Of a DNA stretch of 64,000 nucleotides, positions 45,700-57,604 are shown piece after piece. Under the pieces are notes generated by a model. The model made no database searches. It was not told the DNA's origin and saw nothing but the letters and a program-made list of their open reading frames with translations. Source of the DNA: Hanleya hanleyi (taxonomy: Eukaryota; Mollusca; Polyplacophora; Lepidopleurida; Hanleyidae); NCBI GenBank assembly GCA_036873755.1, contig JAVTVY010018939.1:1-64000 (forward strand). The letters run 5' to 3'. The number at the start of each line of letters is the position of its first letter. Position 1 is the stretch's first letter. Made by a program: the position numbers and the translations under genes.

Positions 45700-48255
45700 C
45701 AAAGCTGTTTTCAGTTGTTGAGGTGAATTTGTTTTCAGGGGCAACGAATTTGAACAAGCTGGAATGGATTTCGATACCAAGGTCTAGCCGAAATACCAAT
45801 TTTCCAAATATTATTTTGGGACGTTGATTGAAAAAGGGTTTCAAAACATCTAGAAAAGACAATATATACACACGAACACATCCAAAAAGTACTGTCTAGA
45901 ATTTTTACTTGAACCCGTCAAGATGCTGACTGAGTTGTAACGGATGAGAATGTGCGCATTGGTACATCACCTTGATTCACCAATGCTCTCGCATCGTTTC
46001 GCTGATACTATTTTAGACGAAAATATTAAAAAAGAACAAATATCGCTAATTTCCAATTTCGATAGCTATAGATTTTTAGAGAACATTCCCAGTAGTCACT
46101 CAAGATTTCCGTCTTTAGAATTGTCCTGCTGACAACATGATAGTCTTTGACAACGTTTTGTCCCACAGTTCCTGTATCAAGTGGCGTCTGAGTCTCCTGT
46201 GTTTATGCTCAGGAAAATTGGCCGCTGCATCCTGTCACTTCCTCAAGTGATTCACACAACAGGATACATCCGTCATCTCTCTTTTCTAACCTGCCTTACT
46301 TAACGATAGAAATTCCATGGTTCCCCAAGAGTGTTCAAAATCGATCAATTACCGAAGCCACAAAGTAGTGAGTGTAGTAGGTACATGTCTCCTCGCCGAT
46401 AATATCGGCATACTTCGGCAAATAGACTGGAGACCAGTCATAGAATAATCATACCAAAACGGATTGTTGGCCTTGGTTGATATACTCTTAATTGGTTCTG
46501 AGTATAGCGCAGGCGTATTCCAGCAGATGTAATCGAAGTGCTTTATGTTCTGTCTGGAATGCCGTAGACACTTCTCTACTACCCACGCTGGCCATGAAGG
46601 GACTGTATAAATCACGATCACTCACTCTCGGGCGTACTTAACCCTAGCATGCCTGGGGATGGGGGGGGGAGGGGGGGGGAGCAAAATGGCACCCCTACCT
46701 ATCTTTCTGCGCTATGCCCGGAACGCCCCAAAATTGAGAGGTGACACTGTGATGTTATAGTTTATAATATTGGGGTCATTTTGAGCCCATTTGCTTAACC
46801 CCTGAGTAGAGGTCCATGGGTAAATTCAAGATGGCGGACCTTTGGAATACCAGAAAAATGATATTTTCGTCATTCTTCTTTAAAATTTCTGCTTTTCCGC
46901 GATGAAAAGTGGGCAAAAACTATTTTATTTCACATCACATTAATATTTACTACATTATTATGCAGTTGTGGGGGTTGTGGAGAAATTGCAAAAATCCCAA
47001 AATCTGACCGAAAAATCGACCTAAAAATGTCCTTTTTGAAAATGAAGTCACTGTGACGTCATCATAGCGGCCATCTTGGACTTTTTTACATTTTCTGTTA
47101 GAGCTTGATCCAAGGGTATGGTGTGGTAAATTTCAGCTCCCTAGCTCAAGGGGTAAGAACAATAACTAGGGGGTGGGGGGGGGAATGGCCCCTCCCCAGG
47201 CCGGAGCAGGTCCAAAAAGACACAGGCCAGATAGGGTTAAACGTTTCGTTTTGGTGAATAGAGACGTTTTTATAAATGAAGAGAATCGCTGATACGCACA
47301 ATGTTGCTATCTTTACCTGCGATCAAGATTTCTGATTGGGGATATTACTTTTATTTCATATACATTTGTAATTGGTGCTAACTGTCAACCGGAATAGGTA
47401 TTTCGATTATTGACGCAGCATTTTTTTTTATGGGCGATGGCTGAATATTGAATGTCGGATCTGGCGCTTGCTGCCAGTATATGCTAATCTGAAGGACACA
47501 GTAAATCATCGATCATGGTACCGGTCATTCTCACCTGTTCGAATACAGCAAATTTCCCATTAAATTGCTTCGTTAGCTGTGGAATGATTCGCTACAATGA
47601 TGACTGATAACTAGTGACTGACAATTTGATATATCTGCTAATGTCATTTAAAAAGATGAGTTGCACTATGATAGCGCGGTTCCCCTGGAAAAACATAGAC
47701 ATCGATATTGTATCAAGTCAAGGCATGATTCAGTGGATGTTTAATTACAATCATATGGCAGCTCATGTGTTTCGATAAACGTTCCAATGCCTTTCATGTA
47801 GGAATTTTTATTTATCTGCGTTCCAGGCTGAGGTAGGTTATTTGATTTTTCTAAATATCTGAATAGATACATGGACATTTTCAAAGAACGCCTGCGCGAA
47901 AACCTGTAGAGCAACAGTTTTCACCCTTGTTTCACGAGATCAACAAGACATCTCCGTACTGAATGTGGACATTTTGGGCTGTAAGTCCATTGATAATCGA
48001 TCAAGATGACCAAAAGGGCGATACAAACATAAAGAATTATTATGAAACGCCCGAAGAACCCAGGCATTTTGAAAATTTATTTATTCTTACGTTTAGCGAC
48101 CGCATATACTTACAGCACTACTTTTGAGAAAGAGATACTCGAAGTGTACATTACAACAAGCCCAGTGTTCATGCTATCATTAATAAAATTACAGCATTTT
48201 GCGCCATTGGCATCCATATTGATTTCGACAAAAACCGCATCTCTGCTCAAACCTA
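45700..48255. repeat. Segmental duplication D1 (paralog of 55860-57600)
   Basis: Shared blocks include CCAAATATTATTTTG, AATTGGCCGC.GCATCCTGTC, GGACACAGTAAATCATCGAT and GACAATTTGATATATCTGCT. D1 carries a T-family MITE (46638-47240) that is absent from the other copy. It continues beyond the CACTG-ended element into 50446-51040. Minus-strand frames at 46349-46621 and 56283-56564 are homologous but unidentified. Confidence 0.85.
46638..47240 (-). mobile_element. T-family MITE with proven TTAA target
   Basis: Flanked by TTAA at 46638-46641 and 47237-47240. Ends are TTAACCCTAGCATGCCTGGG and CACAGGCCAGATAGGGTTAA. The paralogous segment has a single TTAA (56584-56587) within GAACTTAAACGTTTTC at the same place, so this is a filled/empty pair. 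TTAA duplication is typical of piggyBac and Kolobok-type elements. Confidence 0.95.
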
Positions 48256-50445
48256 CACTGTAAAAAGTGGAAACATGTTTAACGTTTCATTTTGAGATGG
48301 TAACATGTTAGATGCTTCATAATGCTACATGTTTCACCCTATTTTTCCACAAAAACATGTCTCATAGACGTAACGATGCAACTATTTGAGAGTTGTGACA
48401 TGTTTCAATCGCGCTGGCGTCTCACACTAACGGTCCGAAAAGCTGTTTGAAACATCAACGCTGAAACACGTGCAACCGAGTTGCATGATGACAAGTGTCA
48501 AGAAAAGCGGACTACAAAAGGGATAGTGCTGTCTGATGCATGGAATTACATACCAGGTCGTCTTCACACACTTCGACAGAGAGCTTTAGCAATTTGCAAA
48601 CAAAGATATGATTACCACTGGCTTTCAGATACTTATTTCTGGTCTTTAGCGACCCGGAAGATATATGTCGAAATTGTGGATTAATCGACTGAGCATTTTA
48701 ATTGAATTATTTGCATAACAATTTATCTCAACCAGGCCTAGGGTATTTGAGGCCTGCCCAGGCGCCATTTCACTCTACCCCTCTCCTTCCAAATATGTCT
48801 TTGCTCATTAAGGTAGAGGTCTGAAACTTCTCACAACATCAGCTTAACTAAAAAGTGTGATTTTTTTTTGCAAGATAGTCGCTTTGAAGACTTCACAGCT
48901 ACGTCATATTCCAAATATGCATTTTTTATCCATTTTTTTTGTAAGATTTTCCCAGCCTAAATTTTGACTCTTTACTGGAACCCTACATGGCCGACATTTT
49001 GAATTTAAGAGTATTCGCTCAAAACATATGGTCATATTACGGCACACCAACAAAATATATAGCAATGTTGCCAGAATAAAAGTGACACTTATGGGGCACT
49101 AATGTGAGCAGCACTGAAAGAAATAACAACTGTGTTCTCCGTGTGATCAAAGGTACATTCAGTATTTTGAATTGTGAATGTGTTGCGCACCAGGAGATTT
49201 TTTTGAACAGAGTCAATACGATTGCGTACGTCATTACAGCGTTGGACGGGATTCGGCCTTAGTGGCATATATAAATCAGAAGGAGACAGAATGGACATTA
49301 TTTTTCATACGTATTGGAATATTGAATAGTGTTCAGTGTCAACAATGTTTCTATTTCATCCCACAATGTGATCACTGTTGCAAAACTCGAGACGAATCCA
49401 GCCCTCTAGCCCTGATTTTAATAATCATCTGCGATCCGTATTCCATACCCCAAAATGGAATGAAATTACAGCCACCCGGAAACAGAAATAGTTAATCGCG
49501 AGTAGCATGTCAGGAAAAATAACAAAGGCAGTATCATTCAGCAATTCCATATTTGTAGGCCTAAGTAATACAGTACCCATGTTCAGAAATGTTTCCAGTG
49601 TGCCGGATTACACATGGAATACAATATGGGATAATACTTTATCACAGATCAGACAATGTCGTGTCAACGGACCAATATGGCAAGTTGAGACTTGAGTAAA
49701 TTATCTTTAACTTTTAAGTGTGAATCCGTGATATAAATGAATCAAACCTTGAGCACATTATTGTTATATGAACAATTTTCACTCTATGGTAACGGGGTTC
49801 ACATCAGGGATTCTGATGTACCAATCATGCATCTGTTTGAAATCATTATTAGGTTTGAGTTAACCTGAGGAGCAGTCTGTTTTATGTGTTTCTGTATATG
49901 GTTATTGCTTGTTCATACAATACATGTTCCTGAGTTTGACTTCCAACGAATATAAGAGAATAAAACTTGATGTATTTTGATTTTTGATGACTGTTTTCGT
50001 TTCAGTACCGGTATCATGCACATGCCAGTCTGACAGTCTCCTGAAACACGTAATGGGATGTAGACTGTTTTGAAACACTTCCAAGTTTGAGACATGGACA
50101 GATCCGTTTCACTTGTGACATGTCTCAAAAGTTGGGACAAAGTCATGTTTGGGCTTAGACGTTTCATTTTGAAACATGTAGTCGGCTCTAACATGTTTCA
50201 GCTTGAGACATGTGTACACAACACGTTTCAAAATGTAGAACGTTACATGTTTCAAACGAACACGTGCTTATTGAAGACATGTCTCATATTGAGACATCAT
50301 TAACTCATATGAAAAGGACACGTGTTTCAATTTGAAACATGAAGCCGTTTTAATATGAAACATACACGTACTCACATGTCCCAAAAGTTGGGACAAAATC
50401 ATGTTTCATTTTGAGACGTTAAACATGTCACCAATTTTTACAGTG
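48256..50445. mobile_element. 2.19-kb CACTG-ended element with subterminal motif arrays
   Basis: Ends are CACTGTAAAAAGTGG..ACATGTTTAACGTTTCATTTTGA and its near inverted copy, with TA flanks at 48254-48255 and 50446-50447. Both terminal regions (48256-48480 and 50030-50445) are crowded with the motifs GAAACATG, GAGACATGT and ACATGTTTCA in both orientations. The paralog at 57594-57611 (GCTCAAGCCACTCAAATG) lacks the element, which fixes the boundaries. CACTG ends, a 2-bp duplication and subterminal repeats fit a non-autonomous EnSpm/CACTA element; a Tc1-like origin is possible. No transposase is seen; 48481-48684 is an unrecognised frame. Confidence 0.88.
48730..49035 (+). mobile_element. T-family MITE, old diverged copy
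   Basis: TTTGAGGCCTGCCCAGGCGC, GGTCTGAAACTT and AAGATAGTCGCTTTGAAGAC correspond to family landmarks at reduced identity. It lies inside the CACTG-ended element. Confidence 0.6.
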
Positions 50446-51060
50446 TACTCAAATGCTGAAATTATCTCAGGTCGACCGATATCCGCACTCCCAAATTAGG
50501 TAGACCGTGAGATACCTGACACAATGACTGAGAAATTGTGTTGCAATCATCAGACGACTTGTTTGATCCACATACCTCAGAAAATATGAGCATTGTCATT
50601 ATTCCGATTTGTTTGAGAGTTCCTCTTGTGATGACATTTATTGGTGATGTCATCCGCAGGGACTCTCCATTCCTTCGTGATTCTTGTGTTTTGCATCCCT
50701 GTCAATTGAGATACTGTCTGTAGGTGGCGTTCATGATCATCCTTGATTGCTGAACAAGGGTCTCAGGAGAGTAACACAGAGACCAATACCCGTCACGTCA
50801 TGCATGCTGTTATCCGGTCCAAGAAATACTATAGCACAGTCGCAATTTATACACATACATAAGTTCGACGTAAACGACGAAGCAACACGGGTTTGGAAAG
50901 ACCTCTCGTTGAGTATCCAAGATTCCAGAACTTTCCAATGTTTCAAGAAGAGGTGCAGCAGATATGTCTTATTCAAAGGTTCTTTATGTAGCTCGATATC
51001 TAATACATGCATATACATGTATGTCTAATGTCTAATTACCATGTGCATATACAATGTAAC
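50446..51060 (+). pseudogene. Repeat unit U1 with Tc1/mariner-like transposase debris
   Basis: Homologous to 57605-58020. In the + direction both contain a stretch whose translation resembles a Tc1-type catalytic region: a GW(V)II..I.LR.PLV block, FI.DVI.R(D) and then a decayed region where QQDNARPHVA would fall (best seen at 57860-57905). CpG decay and indels leave no usable frame. The family assignment is tentative. Confidence 0.4.
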
Positions 51061-51269
51061 TACATTCTGAGTCATACACATGTAGTTTTATTGTGCGAAC
51101 ATATGTATGTATTTTAATTTATATAATTTGTTGTCGACTCCAAAGTTAAAGAGTACTAATATGACTGATCGTGGATGCCAATAAAAAACTAAACCTAATA
51201 CATAGCGCTAATACGGCAATATAGTCGGAATCAATTGTTAATGTAAGCTAGAGTACACCCAAAGCAACG

Positions 51270-51830
51270 GACCAGTGACCGCCATTGTAATAAATTTCTT
51301 TCTTGAGAAACGACCTCCTTACTAGCATTTGCCTTTTCTATATGATACTACAAGAAACAGGGAGCCACAATAAGCTGCAGTTAAGTCAACCAATTCCAGA
51401 AATATTCTCTGAACAACGCACGATACTGTCCACGCTGTCAAATTAGGTGGACCGATCAGATACCTTGTTACGATGACTGAGAAGTGCCCTATAATGACCA
51501 GAACAGACTTGTCAGCGATGGCGATCTCTTTGATCTACATTCATCACAAACCTTGTGCTTCGTCCCTGTAGGATGGGTCATTATTCGGATTTGTTTAAAA
51601 GACCATTCAGCGCTGGGATTTTATAGAGGATGTCAGGAAATTCTTGTCCTTCCTGGTCGTTGTATTTTCATTGCAGTCCTTTGGGATAATGCTTGCCCAC
51701 GTATGCGGTGTGCTGGTACCAGTGGTTTTCAAATGAACACCACACAGGCTTATCAGGAGGTTAGAGAATTGACTGAAATATTCCAGTCTGTTCCATAACT
51801 GTCCAAAATGAACTCGCGACAAAAGTTGTA
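51270..51830 (+). pseudogene. Repeat unit U2 with Tc1/mariner-like debris
   Basis: Homologous to 52630-53220 and 59750-60260 (GAAATATTCTCTG, TATAATGACCAGAACAG, GATCTCTTTGATCTA, GTCCTTCCTGGT). It contains GTCCTTTGGGATAATGCTTG, the counterpart of the decayed DNARPH motif. Confidence 0.4.
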
Positions 51831-51869
51831 ATGATAAACTCGATGCGTACGTCTACATGTATGTTTGTC

Positions 51870-52210
51870 TGCGGTGACCTAATGGTTAGAGTGTCGGCCT
51901 CGTTAGCGGAAGGTACTGGGTTCAATCCCAGGTCGGGTATACCGAAGACTTGCAAAATGGAACTTGTTGCTTCCTCGCTTACACTCAGCATTAAGAGGAT
52001 AGAACAAGTGCTGGTTCGCTCGGTGTCAGTATAATGTGACTGAGTAGGGTGTCATATTTCAGTGGGAAAGCAATATGAAAAGGCAGCATTAGATCTACTC
52101 TGTTATATGTAGGTACCACCGCCGTTCCCCCTCCCTTCCCTCCTCCGTCGTGATATAGCTGAACAAAAAAAAAAATGCTGAAAGCGACGTTAAACCCTAC
52201 TCACTCACTC
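51870..52210 (+). mobile_element. tRNA-headed SINE
   Basis: 341 bp with a perfect 10-bp duplication TATGTTTGTC (51860-51869 and 52211-52220). The head carries pol III boxes like a tRNA: A-box-like CTAATGGTTAGAGTGTCGG and B box GGTTCAATCCC. The body is followed by the shared tail CGTCGTGATATAGCTGAA, an A-run, GCGACGTTAAACCC and ACTCACTCACTC. The paralogous unit at 59310-59325 lacks it. Confidence 0.95.
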
Positions 52211-52629
52211 TATGTTTGTCACCACCATTCACCTAAATATAATGGTATATCAGGGCTTGGACCGCTGAGCATCCAAAATTCTAGAACTTTCCATTGTTTC
52301 AAGAAGAGGTGAAGCAGATATATTTTACTGAAAATTCCTTTGTTTATTTAGCTCGATATTTTTTATCTAATATGTAATACATGTATACATATATATGTGT
52401 GGCTATATATATATATATTAACCTACGATACGAAATTTAATCTTTATATTTGTGTATTGTGTGTTTATATGTATTTTGCTTTATTTAATTTGTTGACGGA
52501 TGGATTGTAAACCAATCATATAATGACTAATCATGGACTAATTAAGACCTAAACCTTAACCTACTACATATCGTTAAGGCTGCCATATAGACGGAATCAG
52601 CAATATAGTTAGCGTAATGCTAGAATAGC
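52211..52629. repeat. Repeat unit tail shared with 50870-51060 and 59330-59600
   Basis: CATTGTTTCAAGAAGAGGTG, AAGCAGATATATTTTA and TAATACATG blocks recur in all three places. No coding potential. Confidence 0.75.
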
Positions 52630-53530
52630 AACACACCAGTGACCACTATTGCAATAAATTCGCTCCTTGAGAAACGACCAATCAAATCTCATTCCTCTTT
52701 TCTATATGATACTACAAGAAACAGTGAGCCCCAAATTTAAGTCAGTCATTTTCCAGAAATATTCTCTGGACAATACTCAATACTGTCCATACTCTCAAAT
52801 TATGTGGACCGATCAAATGCCTTTTTGCCATGACTGGAAAAGTGTCCTATAATGACCAGAACAGGCTTGTTATCGATGGTGATCTCTTTGATCTACATTT
52901 ACCACAAAACAAGGGCCTCGTCCCTGTAGGATGGATCATGATTTTGATTTGTTTGAAAGACCATTCAGCGATGAGATTTTATTGATGATGTCTAGAGACT
53001 CTTTCCTTCCTGTTGGTGGTATTTTTATTGCTGTCCGTCGGGTTAATGCCTGCACACGTCTGTGACGAGCAGAAGAAGGGTCTCGCAAACCTATCCCTCA
53101 TGTGTTGTGTTGCACGTTGCACACGAGTCACAAGTGGATGTTCTTGAATGAACACATTCATAACGCATGGTTACTCGGAAGTGAGAAGTGACTGAAATGA
53201 TATCATATGGATGCCTGTTGGTTATTTGCGTAGACCTAACACATTGAATATACAACGTGCCACATAGTATGAAAAAAATAAATAAAGAGGGCAATGTCGA
53301 GAACGGGAGGAACAAATATTGAAAATAGTTCATTGCCTGACCATGACTCACCTTCCGAGGTGAACTTTAACTCGCTGCCCTTCGATAGGATGTTCGTGGG
53401 GTCCTGAGATGAAGCATAGAGGTGAATTTCATTTTGTTCGATTAATGGCAACCGTGTCTTTTATTCATCAATGAGCCTGGCGTATGCATTGTAGCGCGAA
53501 CGTTTCCATCAGTAAATTCTTTTCATTTCG
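52630..53530 (+). pseudogene. Repeat unit U3 with Tc1/mariner-like debris
   Basis: Same layout as 51270-51830, and it extends further. Near 53137 a frame reads SQVDVLE, like the INVLPWPA/VDVLEW segment that follows DNARPH in Tc1 transposases. 53230-53530 matches 60260-60560 (TTCATTTTGTTCGAT.A.TGGCAACC). Confidence 0.4.
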
Positions 53531-53754
53531 TTTATTTAGGCTAGGATTAGCGACTTTCTGAACACCAGTGTATCGAATATCAGTGGCGCAAGTGTCCGGA
53601 TTGGGACATTGTTGAAAGTTTTCAGCTCGCAACCTAATGTTACAATTATATCATTAGTTGTTGGTTATATGTGTCGCAAGGTGAAACTTGCAACATATCA
53701 ACTATCGAAAACACTTCCGATGTAGATTCGGGTTCTATTATTTCAGCCATCCAT

Positions 53755-53945
53755 TGTGAAATTTGGTGACTTGGTCAGCTCGGTCAATACTTGGATGGGT
53801 GACCGGGTGCCGTACTGGCTGGGCTGATCAGTGTCCAAGACAATAGAAACTGTGGACACTCTCGTGTTCTGGGACATGTAGGCACCGTCGTGATATGATT
53901 ACAAAAAGGTTGAAAACGACGTTAAATTTTACTCAATCAGTCAAT
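53755..53945 (+). mobile_element. 5S rRNA-headed SINE
   Basis: The head AATACTTGGATGGGTGACC plus GGGTGCCGTA matches the internal control region of animal 5S rRNA (TACTTGGATGGGTGACC..CCGGGTGC), with a short deletion between the two parts. The tail GTCGTGATATGATTACAAAA ... AACGACGTTAAATTTTACTCA is a mutated version of the tail on the other SINEs. No clear target-site duplication. Confidence 0.75.
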
Positions 53946-54756
53946 TTTACTCAATTTATAGCAGAGGCAACCACGCAATGATACAGTTGCGACAGTTGTG
54001 TCTTTATTATTTACTATATACCATCCATATTCATGTATATGTACGGCAATTTCTTTATGACTTTCATGCATTGTCATATGGACATTCAGAATTCGCGCCT
54101 TGCATAAATATTGTTGGTATACCAACAAATGCTACTAAAATAAGGATGCCATATCCTGACGAAGTTGACATCAATATGTTGTGTTGAAGGACCGTTTGGC
54201 GCTCGTGTTGATTGGATGTCCTCGGTGGGGGTTCTGCATCATTCGCACTAGTGTTTGTTTGATTTCCAGTTCATTCAGCTAATGCCGATATTGCGGTCTT
54301 CATTACCACATAATTTGACCGAGAATTTTTTTTTACAAATTTAGCGGTTTCGTTAACTTTCGTTTACCTGAAGTTACCCGATATTTCTCTTAAACCCCAC
54401 ATTTATAGACAAATATTCATTCATATCACTTGAGAATGAATGAAAAACTTAGTATATTCCTCAAAACTGTCGATAATAGCTAAAATAAAATCTATCTGAC
54501 GGGAAAACTCAAAATTACACTTGATATTCAGTTCACCTACAGGTTTTCTCCTATCGTTAAACATGCGATTTTGGCAATCTTTATTGCCAAAACATCAGCA
54601 TATAGTTAAGATCCCATTTTGTGTCTAATTTAAATCAGTATTACATGCGGTATAAGCAAAGAAACTGAATGTTCACAAATGTTATTTTTTTTCTAAGATG
54701 GCATGTCGAAAACATATTTTCCTACGAAGCAGGCTCTAATTTACAAATTGTCCGGT
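53946..54756. other. No supported gene
   Basis: AT-rich, with short open frames only. Confidence 0.4.
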
Positions 54757-55065
54757 AATGAGTGAGTCAGTCTATTCGAATCCTTTCGTCGACAAAATAA
54801 GGAGAACCGTTGACATCAGAACCTTGATTTTTGGCATGAAGGTGCATTAGGAGACTGTTACCAGCAAGTTCTGAGCTGACCTACTTTTGATGAAATTTTT
54901 TGTTGATTTCTGATCAAAATCACTGGTGATTCTGACTTGGGCAGTGCCCATCTTAATATAGGCAAGATTTCAACTGGGGAGAGGGGATTTCCAAGAGTTC
55001 AGTTCTCGTCGGAGTGCTAATGTCTACACTACTTCGTCTTCATATTGTTCTTACCAAGGGTACGA
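54757..55065 (-). repeat. Dispersed repeat R, longest copy
   Basis: Covers both parts seen separately at 26603-26757 and 27641-27830. On the minus strand it ends CTGACTCACTCATT, so it may be a retroposon. Confidence 0.8.
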
Positions 55066-55129
55066 GCAAAGTTCCAAAGTGGCAAGTGAATAGTGTGCGC
55101 ATGTAACACTCGCCGGAATTATTATTATG

Positions 55130-55620
55130 TATGACGGACAAAATGTTACTTACAATATAGATTTATGGACGAAGTTTCTTGAACATTTATATCTGCGTTT
55201 CAGCTAGTGTTGTGCCCAAGCAACATATTGAGCATCTCAAGATTTTTGGTATTGAGAAATGAATCCCTTCACAACAAGTTTACATAGCAGGGAAGAGCCA
55301 CTCGTCTGGGAAGCATCTGCGATCGAAGGCAATTTCGGCGGCATTGGAGAGTAGGCAGTATTGTAAACAATTGGGTTGTTAGTGTATGCAGCGTGCCGAG
55401 TGTACGGGCAACGGGGAGTTTTCATGTTTGTATGAGGATCATTTACACCTTAATTTAATGGCTTCGCCACAGCTAATTGAATGGAACATCCACTGAAGTT
55501 GTCTCGCTGCCAACCGTTCTGGCCAGTTCATCATGTGAGATATCCGCTGGATTTTTGCTCATCTAATCTTGTCATCTAGATTGCGCATTGCGGAAGACCA
55601 ACTCAATCCCAGACATTAAA
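55130..55620. repeat. Dispersed repeat Q, uninterrupted copy
   Basis: Matches 37020-37473 plus 43643-43720 and lacks the LINE. It also lacks about 40 bp around the LINE target, so it is a diverged paralog rather than an exact empty site. Confidence 0.8.
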
Positions 55621-55873
55621 AAATGCATGAATCTTAAGCGATATCGCTTGAAATCCTTAATCACTACTTGTAACAATAATAAAATAATATAATACCGTAA
55701 TACGAAATTGATGAGTGATCATGGTTTCCAACAAAAATCTAAACCCGAACCTAATACATAGCGTTAATACTGCCATATACTCGGAATCAGTAATATCGTT
55801 AGCGTAAAGCTGGAGTATATCCATAGCAACACACCGCCAATCAATTTAATAAATTTAAAGTTGATTTCAGCTG

Positions 55874-56302
55874 TTGAGGCGAATTCTTCTGGGGGAAAAC
55901 GAATTTGAACAACTGGGTACAGATTTTGGTACTAAGGCACTGTCGAACCATCAGTTTTCCAAATATTATTTTGTGAAGTTGATTGAAAAGGGTTTCAAAA
56001 CAGCTAGAAAGACAATATATAAGAACCTATGCAAAAGTTACCCCCGGGGAAACAAAGAGTTGTTACAACATGATAGTCTTTGGCAACGTTTTGTTACAAA
56101 ACTTTGGAATCAAGTGGCGTGTGAGACGCTGTGTGTTTATGCTCAGGGAAATTGGCCGCCGCATCCTGTCACTTCTTCAAGTGATTCACACAATAGGATA
56201 CATCCGTCATCTCTATTTACTAACCTGCCTTACTTAACGCTAAAAATCCCATGGTTCGCGAGAGTCTTCAAATATCGATCAATTACCGAAGTCGCAAAGT
56301 AG
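55874..56302 (+). CDS. Unidentified 142-codon open frame in D2
   Basis: Open from a TTG near 55874, preceded by an acceptor-like TTGATTTCAG; there is no ATG at the start. Translation begins near RRILLGENEFEQLG and contains KGFKTARKTIYKNLCKSYPR. The homologous region in D1 (45735-46350) is interrupted by stops and indels. No domain recognised; probably a decayed exon or an element fragment. Confidence 0.25.
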   Translation: MRRILLGENEFEQLGTDFGTKALSNHQFSKYYFVKLIEKGFKTARKTIYKNLCKSYPRGNKELLQHDSLWQRFVTKLWNQVACETLCVYAQGNWPPHPVTSSSDSHNRIHPSSLFTNLPYLTLKIPWFARVFKYRSITEVAK

Positions 56303-57604
56303 TGAGTGTAGTAGATACATGTCTCCTGGTCGACAATATCGGTATACTTCGGCAAATCAATTGAAGGCCAGTCATAGAATAATCATACCAAAACGGATTG
56401 TTGGCTTTGGTTGATATACTCTTAATTGCTTCTGAGTGTAGCGCAGACGTATCCGAGCAGATGTAATCGAAGTGCTTTATGTTCTGTCTGGAATGCCGTA
56501 GACACGTTTCTCCACTACCCACGCTGGCCATGAAGTTAAAGGGATTGTATAAAAACATGATCACTCACACTCAGCTGGCGAACTTAAACGTTTTCTCTTG
56601 ATAAGACTTGGGACTCCTGTGGAATGAATACGTTCTTGTAATGGGAGACGGTCGCTGATACGCACAATTTAGCTATCTTTACTCACGATCAGCTTTTATG
56701 ATAAGGGATATCAGTATGAGCCAATCCGAAGGACACAGTAAATCATCGATCATGGTACCGGCTATTCCTCTCCTGTTCGAATACAGCAAATGCCCCCATT
56801 AAATTGCTTCGTTAGCTGTGCAGTGATACGCCACAATGACGGCTAAAAACTAGAGACTGACAATTTGATATATCTGCTATTGTCAATTAAAGATATGAGT
56901 TCCAACTGGATAGCCTGGTTCCACTGAAAATAAGACATAGATATCGATATTTGATCATATCAAGGAATAATGACATAACATTCTCTGGTGTTTTCTTCAA
57001 GCATGTTGAATTACAATTATATTGCAGCTCACGTGAAACGATAGATGATCAATCATGCTTGAAGTATGGATTATCGCTCATTGATTCAACAAGCGAACTG
57101 TATAGGACGCCTGCTCGAAGACAGGTACAGCAAGAGTGGTCAATCTTGATTCGTACACACAACACAAGTCCATTTACACAAGCCATCCGAATCGGTCAAG
57201 AAAGATAGAAGAGCGATAAACACATAAACAATTATTCTGAAACTTCCGGAGAGCTAAGGAAAAGTTATTATTATTATTATTATTTGTTTCTGTCGCCTAC
57301 AACATCACGGCGAACAATGGTCACTCGAAGTACGCACTACACCAACGAAACCAAGCCAAAGATGGGATTTGCCTTTAATAAAATTACATTTCGTACTATT
57401 ATCAGCACATACATTTTTATATGTGTAAATTAGATATACTTGAAAACCTTTTTCAGATGATACATGTAGTTTCCTGAGCTGTCAAAATGATAGCATGACA
57501 GCTTTTCTTTTAATTCACCTCCATATTTATTTCGACAAAAATAGCATCTCTCTTTTGCGTGAAACCATAAGAAATACGAGCCTGATTAGTTTCGCTCAAG
57601 CCAC

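Noticed and set aside
51870..51945. A genuine tRNA gene
   Set aside because: It has A- and B-box-like sequences but is the head of a SINE with a target-site duplication, and it lacks a clean cloverleaf acceptor stem.
53770..53815. A genuine 5S rRNA gene
   Set aside because: Only part of the internal control region is present, with a deletion, and it continues into the SINE tail.
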